Assembly: GCA_020720965.1 (NCBI GenBank)
Contig: DYNS01000212.1
Span: 1-5,566 of the forward strand
Direction: 5' to 3'
Origin: Anaerolinea sp.
Lineage (GTDB): Bacteria; Chloroflexota; Anaerolineae; Anaerolineales; Villigracilaceae
Length of the DNA stretch: 5,566 nucleotides
Below, piece after piece: positions 1 through 5,566 of the stretch. The notes beneath the pieces are model-generated. The model saw only the letters and a program-made list of their open reading frames with translations, was not told the DNA's origin and made no database searches. Each line of letters opens with the position of its first letter. Positions within the stretch are counted from its first letter, which is position 1. Both the position numbers and the translations under genes were made by a program.

Positions 1-1234
1 GCAGGGTTTGCTGTGTGCCGTCTGCCAGGTTTTTGAGGGTGACGTTTCCGGCGGCGGCTTCGTCTGGTCCCAAGACGAGGGTGATTTTTGCGCCCATACG
101 GTCGGCGAATTTGAATTGGCGGGGGAGTTTTACCGGTTCCGGGTAGGTTATAACGTTGATTCCGGCAGATCGTAGTTCGGCGGCGAGGGCGTAGGATTGC
201 ATCCAGAGGTTTTGGTCGAATACGGTGACGAGCACCGGGGCGGGGGAGGGGGTGAAGGCGGGGAGCAGCCCTTTTTCTTTGAGGATGATGCCGATGACGA
301 CATCTCCCATGGCGAAGCCTACGCCGGAGAGCGGGTCGCCGCCGACATCGCGCAGGAGGTTGTCGTAGCGCCCGCCGCCGAGGATGGCGCGGCGGACCGA
401 GCCGGAGACATCAAAGGCTTCAAAGACGGTTCCGGTGTAGTAGAGCAGCCCGCGCATGATGTTGGGGTCGAATTTGACGTATTCGGCGGCACCGAGGGCT
501 TGCAAGGCGGCAAAGAGGCGCACCATTTCATCCGATTCTCGCCAAAGGTCGTAGTTGGAGAGGGTTTCTTTTAGCCCGGCGAGTTGTTCCGGGCTGAGAC
601 CTATTTCCAGCACGGATTCGTCCCATTTGGCGGGTTCCATTTTGGCGCGGCGGTCTACTGCGCCGGAGATTTCCAGCCTTTTTTCGGGGGGGATGCCGAG
701 GGCATCAAAACGGGCATCCATGAGGCGGCGGTTGTTGACGTAGATGACGGCTTCGTTGGGCGGCAGTTGGGCGAGGCGTAAGAAGTTGGCGGCGATGGCG
801 ATGAGTTCTGCATCGGCTTCGGGGGAGTTTACGCCGAGCATGTCCACGTTCCACTGAAAGAATTCCCGGCTGCGTCCGCGCTGAGGGCGCTCGTAGCGCC
901 AAAAGGGACCGAAAGACCACCAGCGCAGGGGGAAGATGAGTTCGCCTTGTTTTTGGGCTACCATGCGTGCCAGGGAGGGGGTGAGTTCCGGGCGCAGGGT
1001 GATGAGGTCGCCGCCCCGGTCTGCAAAGACGAAGGATTGTTCTTTGACGAGTTCCTCGCCGGATTTGGCGGCATAGAGGTCTATGGTTTCCAGGTAGGGC
1101 GCGTCCCATTCCTGATAGCCGTAGGTCTGCGCCGCCTGACGCACGAGGCTGTAAATGTAGTTGCGTTGCGCCATTTCTTCCGGGTAGAATTCCCGGGCGC
1201 CTTTTACGCCGGGGATGAGGGATTTGGATGCCAT
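1..1234 (-). CDS. hisS: Histidyl-tRNA synthetase, C-terminus cut by window edge
   Basis: This cytoplasmic class II aminoacyl-tRNA synthetase joins histidine to tRNA-His using ATP. The 411 codons present read without interruption from ATG at 1234; bacterial HisRS is usually about 420-430 residues, so only a short tail is missing. Visible landmarks: TLRPELTPSLARM at residues 79-91 with E83; motif 2, FWRYERPQRGRSREFFQ, at 111-127 with R113 and Q127; the histidine-specific motif RGLLYYTGTVFE at 261-272; ILGGGRYDNL at 284-293; and the start of the anticodon-binding domain from about 331. The intact histidine motif plus the anticodon domain argue against the paralogue HisZ. Two oddities: motif 3 reads GFAMGDVVI, lacking the common Arg of GLER-type enzymes, and residue 131 is Asp where E. 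coli has Glu. A GGAG lies 9 bases before the chosen start. The gene is divergent from the cyclase gene. Confidence 0.96.
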   Translation of the reverse strand, partial: MASKSLIPGVKGAREFYPEEMAQRNYIYSLVRQAAQTYGYQEWDAPYLETIDLYAAKSGEELVKEQSFVFADRGGDLITLRPELTPSLARMVAQKQGELIFPLRWWSFGPFWRYERPQRGRSREFFQWNVDMLGVNSPEADAELIAIAANFLRLAQLPPNEAVIYVNNRRLMDARFDALGIPPEKRLEISGAVDRRAKMEPAKWDESVLEIGLSPEQLAGLKETLSNYDLWRESDEMVRLFAALQALGAAEYVKFDPNIMRGLLYYTGTVFEAFDVSGSVRRAILGGGRYDNLLRDVGGDPLSGVGFAMGDVVIGIILKEKGLLPAFTPSPAPVLVTVFDQNLWMQSYALAAELRSAGINVITYPEPVKLPRQFKFADRMGAKITLVLGPDEAAAGNVTLKNLADGTQQTL

Positions 1235-1243
1235 AGGATTTGT

Positions 1244-1247
1244 CTCC
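1244..1247 (-). promoter_or_regulatory. Ribosome binding site of hisS
   Basis: On the minus strand GGAG is followed by 9 bases and then the ATG at 1234. It supports this start over an upstream one. The protein then begins MASKSLIPGVKGAREFYPEE, which aligns with the usual HisRS N-terminus (the GxRDFxP-like segment). Confidence 0.7.
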
Positions 1248-1271
1248 GTGTGGGTATGCGAGTTGAGGCTT

Positions 1272-1277
1272 ATTGTA
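1272..1277 (-). promoter_or_regulatory. Possible -10 box for hisS
   Basis: The minus strand reads TACAAT, one base from the sigma-70 consensus TATAAT, about 38 bases before the hisS start. The only -35-like hexamer is GTGACG (1292-1297), with a 14-base spacer that is shorter than normal, so the assignment is weak. No equally good promoter for the divergent cyclase gene was found on the plus strand of this 88-base gap. Confidence 0.3.
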
Positions 1278-1308
1278 CCGCATTGTTTTTTCGTCACTTT
1301 TATGTCAT

Positions 1309-1313
1309 GGAGG
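1309..1313 (+). promoter_or_regulatory. Ribosome binding site deciding the cyclase start
   Basis: GGAGG sits 9 bases before the ATG at 1323, the first of three consecutive ATG codons (1323, 1326, 1329). This is the best Shine-Dalgarno match in the region. It favours a start at 1323 over the in-frame ATGs at 1215, which lies inside hisS, and 1302, which lies upstream of the site. Confidence 0.7.
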
Positions 1314-1322
1314 CATCTAAAA

Positions 1323-2567
1323 ATGATGATGTTTTTGAGACCGTTGAAAAATCGACTTTTTCTTGTATTTTCTCAGGTTGCCCGGTGGGGAAGCCAACCG
1401 GGGGATGATGAGCATACCCGTCTGAACAAAGCCCTGATTGTGGGAGCAAGCGTTTTGTTTATTCCGGCGGGTTGGGTGTGGGCGGCGGGCTATTTTGGGC
1501 TGGGACTTCCGCTTGCCGGGGCGCTGCCTCTTTCGGCATCTTTCATTTTGTTGGTCAGTTTGCTATATTACCTGCGGACTCACCGTTATTCTTTTCTGCT
1601 TTGGGTGGCGCTGACTCAAACCCTGTTTATGCCCGCTGCCCTTAGTATTGCCCTGGGTGGGTTTGTCAATTCCGGGTTGGTTATCCTTTGGTCGGCGCTT
1701 GCCCCCTTTGCGGCGCTGATTTTGGAGGACTTACGCAGCGCCCTGGGCTGGTTTGTGGCGTTTTTGGCGGTCATTGGCTTTAGCGCCTGGCTTCAGCCGC
1801 AGCTGCCTTACATTCGTCCCCTGCCAGAGTCTTTGGTCATGCTCTCTTTTGTGATGAACCTGGGGAACGCTTTTGTCATTACCTTCATCACCGCCGCCTA
1901 TTTTGTGGCGCAGAAGGAAATCTTCAAAGCCCGCTCCGAAGCCCTACTGTTGAATATTCTCCCGCCTGAAATTGCGGAGATTCTGAAGGAAAAGCCCCGT
2001 CACATTGCCCAAACCTACCCGCAGGCAAGCGTTCTGTTTGCGGATATTGTCAACTTTACGCCCCTCTCTGCCTCCCTCAGCGCCGGGGAGGTGGTGGATA
2101 TGCTCAACGACATTTTTAGCGCCTTTGATGTCATTACCAAAAAACATGGGCTGGAAAAAATAAAAACCATCGGCGATTGTTACATGGCAGCGGCGGGCGT
2201 TCCCCGCCCCCGCGCAGACCACGCCGAAGCCCTGGCAAGCGCCGCCCTGGAGATGCAAGCCTACATGCGTACTCACACTTTTTACGGGCGCAGCCTGCAA
2301 ATTAGGGCGGGGATTCATAGCGGCGAGGTGGTCGCCGGGGTTATTGGCAGGGATAAATTCATCTACGACCTGTGGGGAGATACGGTAAACACTGCCAGCC
2401 GCATGGAAAGTCACGGTCTGCCGGATACGATTCAGGTGACGGCGCAAACTGCCAGCCTGCTGCCCGCCTCCTTTCATCTTAAACGGCGAGGGGTGGTGCG
2501 GGTAAAAGGCAAAGGCGCGGTGGAAGTTCATTTCCTCACCGGAAAATCCAGCCCGGAAAATCTATAA
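1323..2567 (+). CDS. Six-helix membrane class III adenylate cyclase
   Basis: The predicted product is a 414-residue inner-membrane enzyme converting ATP to cAMP. The N-terminal half has six hydrophobic segments (roughly residues 37-57, 67-84, 90-111, 118-135, 140-157, 170-196). A linker with NILPPEIAEILKE (211-223) follows, a common element before class III catalytic domains. The catalytic domain spans about 232-406. All six canonical residues are visible: metal-binding D241 (FADIVNFT) and D285 (IGDCYM), adenine-selecting K281 (EKIKTIGD) and D349 (YDLWGD), and transition-state N356 and R360 (TVNTASRM). The Lys/Asp pair predicts ATP rather than GTP as substrate. With one catalytic domain, the active site must form by homodimerisation, as known for the six-helix mycobacterial cyclase Rv1625c; similarity to that architecture is my inference. 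The start is at the first of three ATGs after a GGAGG. No HAMP, PAS or GAF sensor domain is present, so any input must come through the membrane part. It is co-directional with hypF, 119 bases upstream of it. Confidence 0.92.
   Translation: MMMFLRPLKNRLFLVFSQVARWGSQPGDDEHTRLNKALIVGASVLFIPAGWVWAAGYFGLGLPLAGALPLSASFILLVSLLYYLRTHRYSFLLWVALTQTLFMPAALSIALGGFVNSGLVILWSALAPFAALILEDLRSALGWFVAFLAVIGFSAWLQPQLPYIRPLPESLVMLSFVMNLGNAFVITFITAAYFVAQKEIFKARSEALLLNILPPEIAEILKEKPRHIAQTYPQASVLFADIVNFTPLSASLSAGEVVDMLNDIFSAFDVITKKHGLEKIKTIGDCYMAAAGVPRPRADHAEALASAALEMQAYMRTHTFYGRSLQIRAGIHSGEVVAGVIGRDKFIYDLWGDTVNTASRMESHGLPDTIQVTAQTASLLPASFHLKRRGVVRVKGKGAVEVHFLTGKSSPENL
2539..2562 (+). repeat. Short direct repeat at the cyclase 3' end
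   Basis: CCGGAAAATC occurs at 2539-2548 and again at 2553-2562, a 14-base period, inside the last codons of the cyclase gene. Both copies are coding and lie in a non-conserved C-terminal tail. The repeat is perfect but short and may be chance. Confidence 0.5.
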
Positions 2568-2583
2568 ATTCCTACCTTAATAG

Positions 2584-2609
2584 GTGACATTTTTCGTTAC
2601 ATTTGTCAC
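2584..2609 (+). promoter_or_regulatory. Dyad and direct-repeat element upstream of hypF, possible operator
   Basis: A perfect 6-base inverted repeat, GTGACA (2584-2589) and TGTCAC (2604-2609), is separated by 14 bases, which puts the arm centres 20 bases apart, about two helical turns. Overlapping it is a near-perfect direct repeat, GTGACATTT (2584-2592) and GTTACATTT (2596-2604), with a 12-base period. It lies about 24 bases before a -10-like TATAGT, where a transcription activator or repressor could bind. It does not match the CRP (TGTGA-N6-TCACA) or FNR (TTGAT-N4-ATCAA) spacing. The binding protein is unknown. Confidence 0.4.
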
Positions 2610-2632
2610 TCTCGGAATGCCCCCGTTTTGAA

Positions 2633-2638
2633 TATAGT
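2633..2638 (+). promoter_or_regulatory. Possible -10 box of the hypFCD operon
   Basis: TATAGT is one base from TATAAT and lies 48 bases before the hypF ATG, which would place the transcript start near 2645. There is no good -35 at 16-18 bases; TTGTCA (2603-2608) is -35-like but 24 bases away. A weak -35 would be compatible with an activator-dependent promoter using the dyad at 2584-2609, centred about 48 bases before the predicted start. This is inference. Confidence 0.3.
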
Positions 2639-2686
2639 TTGCGGGTCTCTTATCCTTTTAATCGTTCTCAGGGCATTTACCTGCTT

Positions 2687-4969
2687 ATGCAAGGCGTACA
2701 CCTTCACATTACCGGCATCGTTCAGGGCGTTGGCTTTCGCCCTTTTGTTTATAACCTGGCACAACGCCTTCAACTGATGGGTTGGGTCAAGAATACCTCC
2801 GCAGGGGTGGAGATTGAAATAGACGGAGAGCCCGCCCAAATTGCGGATTTTGTTCAACGCCTGCAAAGCGAACTGCCTCCCCTGGCAAAAATTGACAGCC
2901 TGCGCCAGACCCCCCTGCCTGCCTCCGGCTTCTCTCAATTTGAAATTATCCACTCTCAGGCGCTGGAGGGCGCTTTTCAACCCATCTCTCCGGATGTTGC
3001 CACCTGCCCAGACTGCCTGCGCGAACTATTTGACCCCCAAGACCGCCGCTACCGCTACCCTTTCCTCAACTGCACCAACTGCGGACCGCGCTTCACCATC
3101 ATTCAAGATATTCCCTACGACCGTCCCAAAACCACCATGGCGGGCTTCCCCCTCTGCGCGGACTGCGCTGCCGAATACCAGAACCCCTCCAACCGCCGCT
3201 TTCATGCCCAACCGGTTGCCTGCCCCACCTGTGGACCCAAACTCTGGCTGGAAGAAACCGCCCCCAGCGGAGCCTTACACATCAGCCTTGCCGAGGAAGC
3301 CATTCAACGCGCCCGCGCCTTGCTGCTGCAAGGCAAAATCCTTGCCGCTAAAGGCTTGGGAGGCTTTCACCTGGCTTGTAACGCCCTGCAACCCCCAGCA
3401 GTGGCAGAACTTCGCCGCCGCAAACTGCGGGTAGATAAACCCTTTGCGGTGATGATGCCAGACCTGCAAGCCGCCGCCGAGCATTGCCACCTCAGCGATG
3501 CCGAGCGCAACCTGCTGCTCTCCCCCGCCCACCCCATTGTCCTGCTGCGCCGCCGGGCAGGCTCTTCCCTGGCAGAGCAGCTTTCGCCAGGGCAGGACTA
3601 TGTCGGCGTGATGCTGCCATACACCCCCCTGCATCATCTTCTGCTGGAACGCGCCCCCGGTTTTCCCACCGCTTTGGTTATGACAAGCGCCAACCTCTCA
3701 GACGAACCCATCTGCACCGACAACATCGAAGCCCGCACCCACCTGGCAAGCCTGGCAGATGCCTTCCTTATGCACAACCGTGATATTCACATCCGCACTG
3801 ATGACTCGGTTCTGCGGGTACACGAAGCCCAACCTTACCCCATTCGCCGCTCGCGGGGGTATGCGCCCTTCCCCGTCCGGCTGCCCCGCTCCACCCCACC
3901 CCTGCTCGCCGCCGGAGCGGAACTAAAGAACACCTTCTGCCTCACCAACGGCGACTACGCCTTCCTTAGTCATCACATCGGCGATTTATCCAACTACGAA
4001 ACCCTGCAATCGTTTGAAAACGGCGTGCGCCACTTTGAAAGCCTTTTCCGCGCCCGTCCTCAAGCCCTTGCCTGCGACATGCACCCCAACTACCTGGCAA
4101 CTCGCTACGCTCAGGAACGCGCCGAGCGCGAAAACCTGCCCCTCATCCCCGTCCAACACCATCATGCCCACATTGCTGCTCTCATGGCGGAACACGGTTT
4201 GGATGGCTCTCAACCCATTTTGGGAGTCTCTTTTGATGGAACCGGCTATGGCGAAGATGGCAACATTTGGGGCGGAGAATTCCTGCTGGCAGATTACGCC
4301 GGTTATAAGCGCCTCTCGCACCTTCCCTATTTTCCCCTCCCCGGCGGCGACCAAGCCACCCGCCGCCCCTCCCGCACCGCCCTGGGCTTGCTCCACGCCC
4401 TGGGCATAGACTGGGACGAAACCCTGCCCACTCACGCCGACCTGTGTTACGAAGAACGCACTGCCATTCGGCTTCAGTTACAACACAACCTTAACAGCCC
4501 CCTCACTTCCAGCGCCGGGCGTTTGTTCGATGCCGTTGCTGCCCTGGCGGGCGTGCGTCAGCGCGTCAACTACGAGGGGCAAGCTGCCATCGAGTTGGAA
4601 GCCCTGTGCGACCCCCAAGAAACCGCCGCCTACGAATTTTTGCCCGGCGAACAAGCCCAGTTGGAAGGCGGGCTGGAAGCCCTTTTGGCGGATATCCGCT
4701 CTGGGGTGGAGGTCGGCAGGGTGGCGGCACGCTTCCATAACGGGTTGGCGAATCTCGTCTGTCAAACCTGTCTCCAATTCCGCAAAGAGACCGGGGTTCG
4801 GCAGGTGGGGCTTTCTGGCGGGGTGTGGCAAAACATCACCCTTTTGCAAAAAACCCTGGGGCTGCTCCGGGCGCAAGGCTTTGAAGTTCTTTTACACCGC
4901 CAGGTTCCTGCCAATGATGGCGGACTGGCTTTGGGTCAGGCTGTGGTTGCCGCCCAACGATTCTGGTAA
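2687..4969 (+). CDS. hypF: Hydrogenase maturation carbamoyltransferase HypF
   Basis: This cytoplasmic enzyme uses carbamoyl phosphate and ATP to form carbamoyl-adenylate and passes the carbamoyl group to the C-terminal Cys of HypE, the source of the cyanide ligands of [NiFe]-hydrogenase. The 760 residues match the family size. Domains in order: acylphosphatase (about 1-90; GIVQGVGFRPF at 10-20 with R18, and N36); a zinc-finger region with four CxxC pairs (C107/C110, C129/C132, C157/C160, C179/C182); a YrdC-like nucleotide-binding domain (about 200-390; KGLGGFHLACNA at 222-233, KPFAVMM at 251-257, TSANLSDEP at 333-341); and a Kae1-like domain (about 405-760; HHHAH at 491-495 giving the HxxxH metal site, SFDGTGYGEDGNIWGGE at 515-531, NDGGLALGQ at 743-751). 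Nothing essential appears missing. The ATG at 2687 was chosen because the acylphosphatase fold starts right after it. An in-frame TTG at 2603 would add 28 unrelated residues across the putative promoter. The nearest Shine-Dalgarno, AGGG at 2670-2673, is a long 13 bases away. First gene of the hyp operon here. Confidence 0.97.
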   Translation: MQGVHLHITGIVQGVGFRPFVYNLAQRLQLMGWVKNTSAGVEIEIDGEPAQIADFVQRLQSELPPLAKIDSLRQTPLPASGFSQFEIIHSQALEGAFQPISPDVATCPDCLRELFDPQDRRYRYPFLNCTNCGPRFTIIQDIPYDRPKTTMAGFPLCADCAAEYQNPSNRRFHAQPVACPTCGPKLWLEETAPSGALHISLAEEAIQRARALLLQGKILAAKGLGGFHLACNALQPPAVAELRRRKLRVDKPFAVMMPDLQAAAEHCHLSDAERNLLLSPAHPIVLLRRRAGSSLAEQLSPGQDYVGVMLPYTPLHHLLLERAPGFPTALVMTSANLSDEPICTDNIEARTHLASLADAFLMHNRDIHIRTDDSVLRVHEAQPYPIRRSRGYAPFPVRLPRSTPPLLAAGAELKNTFCLTNGDYAFLSHHIGDLSNYETLQSFENGVRHFESLFRARPQALACDMHPNYLATRYAQERAERENLPLIPVQHHHAHIAALMAEHGLDGSQPILGVSFDGTGYGEDGNIWGGEFLLADYAGYKRLSHLPYFPLPGGDQATRRPSRTALGLLHALGIDWDETLPTHADLCYEERTAIRLQLQHNLNSPLTSSAGRLFDAVAALAGVRQRVNYEGQAAIELEALCDPQETAAYEFLPGEQAQLEGGLEALLADIRSGVEVGRVAARFHNGLANLVCQTCLQFRKETGVRQVGLSGGVWQNITLLQKTLGLLRAQGFEVLLHRQVPANDGGLALGQAVVAAQRFW

Positions 4970-4980
4970 TTCGTTCTCAT

Positions 4981-4984
4981 GGAG
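4981..4984 (+). promoter_or_regulatory. Ribosome binding site deciding the hypC start
   Basis: GGAG is 6 bases before the ATG at 4991. It overlaps a nearer-upstream in-frame ATG at 4979, which would give MENLMCLG. The internal start is preferred because HypC needs Cys directly after the initiator Met, and the ribosome site fits only that start. Confidence 0.85.
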
Positions 4985-4990
4985 AATCTT

Positions 4991-5266
4991 ATGTGCTTAG
5001 GTATTCCGGGAAAAATTGTGGAAGTGTATGAAAAAGATGGATTGCCCACCGCCAAAGTGGATTTTGGCGCGGGTGTGCTGAGGGAGTGTTGCCTTGCCTA
5101 TGTGCCGGAGGCGCAGGTGGGGCAGTATACAGTTGTGCATGTTGGTTTTGCCCTCAACCTGTTAGACGAAGCCGATGCCGAAGAAACCCTTGCCCTGTTG
5201 CGCGAGATGGGCAATCTGGAAGAAGAACTGGGCGCGGAAGTGGGCAGCGGGCAGGTGCAGCCATGA
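4991..5266 (+). CDS. hypC: Hydrogenase assembly chaperone HypC
   Basis: This 91-residue protein partners HypD, carries the Fe(CN)2CO group during assembly and delivers it to the hydrogenase large subunit. It opens with MCLGIPGKIVEV; Cys2, exposed after removal of Met1, is the conserved iron-binding residue. The second hallmark, His50 in VVHVGFAL (48-55), is present. The C-terminal tail (about 74-91) is acidic and then Gly/Gln-rich, not part of the conserved fold. The length is within the usual 75-95 range. The gene starts 21 bases after hypF stops, and its TGA shares bases with the hypD ATG, so translation of hypC and hypD is probably coupled. The paralogue HybG is the main alternative name, but next to hypF and hypD, HypC is the natural call. 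Confidence 0.96.
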   Translation: MCLGIPGKIVEVYEKDGLPTAKVDFGAGVLRECCLAYVPEAQVGQYTVVHVGFALNLLDEADAEETLALLREMGNLEEELGAEVGSGQVQP

Positions 5267-5566
5267 CAGACCTGAACTTTACCGCCTCGTTCCGGGATGC
5301 CGACCTGGTAAAAGCCGTGCTGGAAGAAATTCGGCGCACCGTAACCCGCCCCTGGGTGCTGATGGAAATTTGCGGCGGGCAGACCCATTCCATTGTGCGG
5401 CACGGGCTGGACCAACTTTTGCCCCCCCAAATTGAACTGGTACACGGACCCGGCTGCCCGGTTTGCGTAACCCCGCTGGAGCAGATAGACCGCGCCCTTG
5501 CCATTGCCTCCCAACCCAATGTCATTTTCACATCCTACGGCGACATGCTGCGAGTCCCCGGCTCGG
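5263..5566 (+). CDS. hypD: Hydrogenase maturation factor HypD, 5' part only
   Basis: HypD is a [4Fe-4S] protein that, with HypC, forms the scaffold where the cyanide and CO ligands are attached to iron. The first 101 codons are in the window; the family is usually about 350-380 residues, so roughly the N-terminal quarter is seen. Conserved blocks present are MEICGGQTHS (34-43) with C37, GPGCPVCVTP (62-71) with C65 and C68, and TSYGDMLRVPGS (90-101). C37, C65 and C68 correspond to the conserved Cys residues implicated in HypD function. The start overlaps the hypC stop as ATGA, with AGGTG (5253-5257) 5 bases before it as a modest ribosome site inside hypC. The reading frame is open to the right edge; hypE would be the expected next gene, but this cannot be seen. 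Confidence 0.96.
   Translation, partial: MTDLNFTASFRDADLVKAVLEEIRRTVTRPWVLMEICGGQTHSIVRHGLDQLLPPQIELVHGPGCPVCVTPLEQIDRALAIASQPNVIFTSYGDMLRVPGS

Noticed and set aside
705..1283. Minus-strand open frame of 192 codons overlapping hisS
   Set aside because: It is in a different frame of the same strand as hisS, whose frame carries all the HisRS motifs. Its translation is Arg/Pro/His-rich without recognisable motifs, typical of a shadow frame in GC-rich DNA.
1215..1322. Longer cyclase start at ATG 1215 (or 1302)
   Set aside because: The 1215 start lies inside the hisS coding region and adds residues of no family resemblance. The GGAGG at 1309-1313 fits ATG 1323.
1944..2531. Minus-strand open frame of 195 codons opposite the cyclase catalytic domain
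   Set aside because: It is antisense to a clearly conserved catalytic domain, has no recognisable domain and no ribosome site that I could identify.
2574..2585. Small hairpin ACCT-TAAT-AGGT followed by a T run, considered as the cyclase terminator
   Set aside because: A four-base stem is too weak for an intrinsic terminator, and the T run at 2590-2594 is separated from it by GACA.
2584..2609. The hypF dyad as a CRP (cAMP receptor) site, attractive given the neighbouring cyclase
   Set aside because: The CRP consensus has TGTGA and TCACA arms six bases apart. Here the arms are GTGACA and TGTCAC, 14 bases apart, so the spacing and sequence do not fit.
2603..2686. Extended HypF from TTG 2603
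   Set aside because: It would translate the putative promoter and part of the dyad, adding 28 residues before the normal acylphosphatase start.
3275..3637. Minus-strand and alternative-frame open frames inside hypF (also at 2841-3434, 3986-4435, 4014-4409, 4478-4876)
   Set aside because: All lie within the continuous HypF frame that carries every family motif. Their translations are low-complexity or motif-free.
5098..5514. Minus-strand open frames opposite hypC and hypD
   Set aside because: They cross the overlap of two well-identified genes and show no domain; they are best explained as antisense shadows.

Overview
The window reads as ordinary chromosomal DNA from a bacterium of moderately high GC content with an anaerobic, hydrogenase-related gene set. 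The protein style resembles Chloroflexota of the Anaerolineae kind: a HisRS with RPELTPSLARM, FFQWNVDMLG and GFAMGDVVI signatures, a six-helix class III cyclase, and a compact hypF-hypC-hypD order. This taxonomic guess is inference from protein character only. No rRNA or other marker is present to test it.

Layout. Positions 1-1234 hold most of hisS on the minus strand, running off the left edge with only the extreme C-terminus missing. An 88-base divergent intergenic region (1235-1322) follows. Next, on the plus strand, is a membrane-anchored adenylate cyclase (1323-2567). A 119-base gap (2568-2686) contains a dyad and direct-repeat element followed by a plausible -10 box. It leads into hypF (2687-4969), hypC (4991-5266) and the first 101 codons of hypD (5263 to the right edge). 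The three hyp genes are tightly packed, with a 21-base gap and then an ATGA overlap, so they look like one operon that continues to the right.

Function. HypF, HypC and HypD build the Fe(CN)2CO group of [NiFe]-hydrogenases. HypF activates carbamoyl phosphate for transfer to HypE, where it becomes cyanide, and the HypC-HypD complex is the scaffold on which the iron centre is assembled. hypE, hypA, hypB and the hydrogenase structural genes are not in the window. The upstream cyclase keeps all six canonical catalytic residues and should make cAMP. Whether it has any regulatory link to the hyp operon is an open question raised by position only. hisS is a housekeeping gene transcribed away from the rest.

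No mobile element, CRISPR array, tRNA, rRNA or convincing terminator was seen. The points most worth a second look are the repeat element in front of hypF, the cyclase-hyp neighbourhood, the local strand-composition switches inside the hyp genes, and the variant HisRS motifs.
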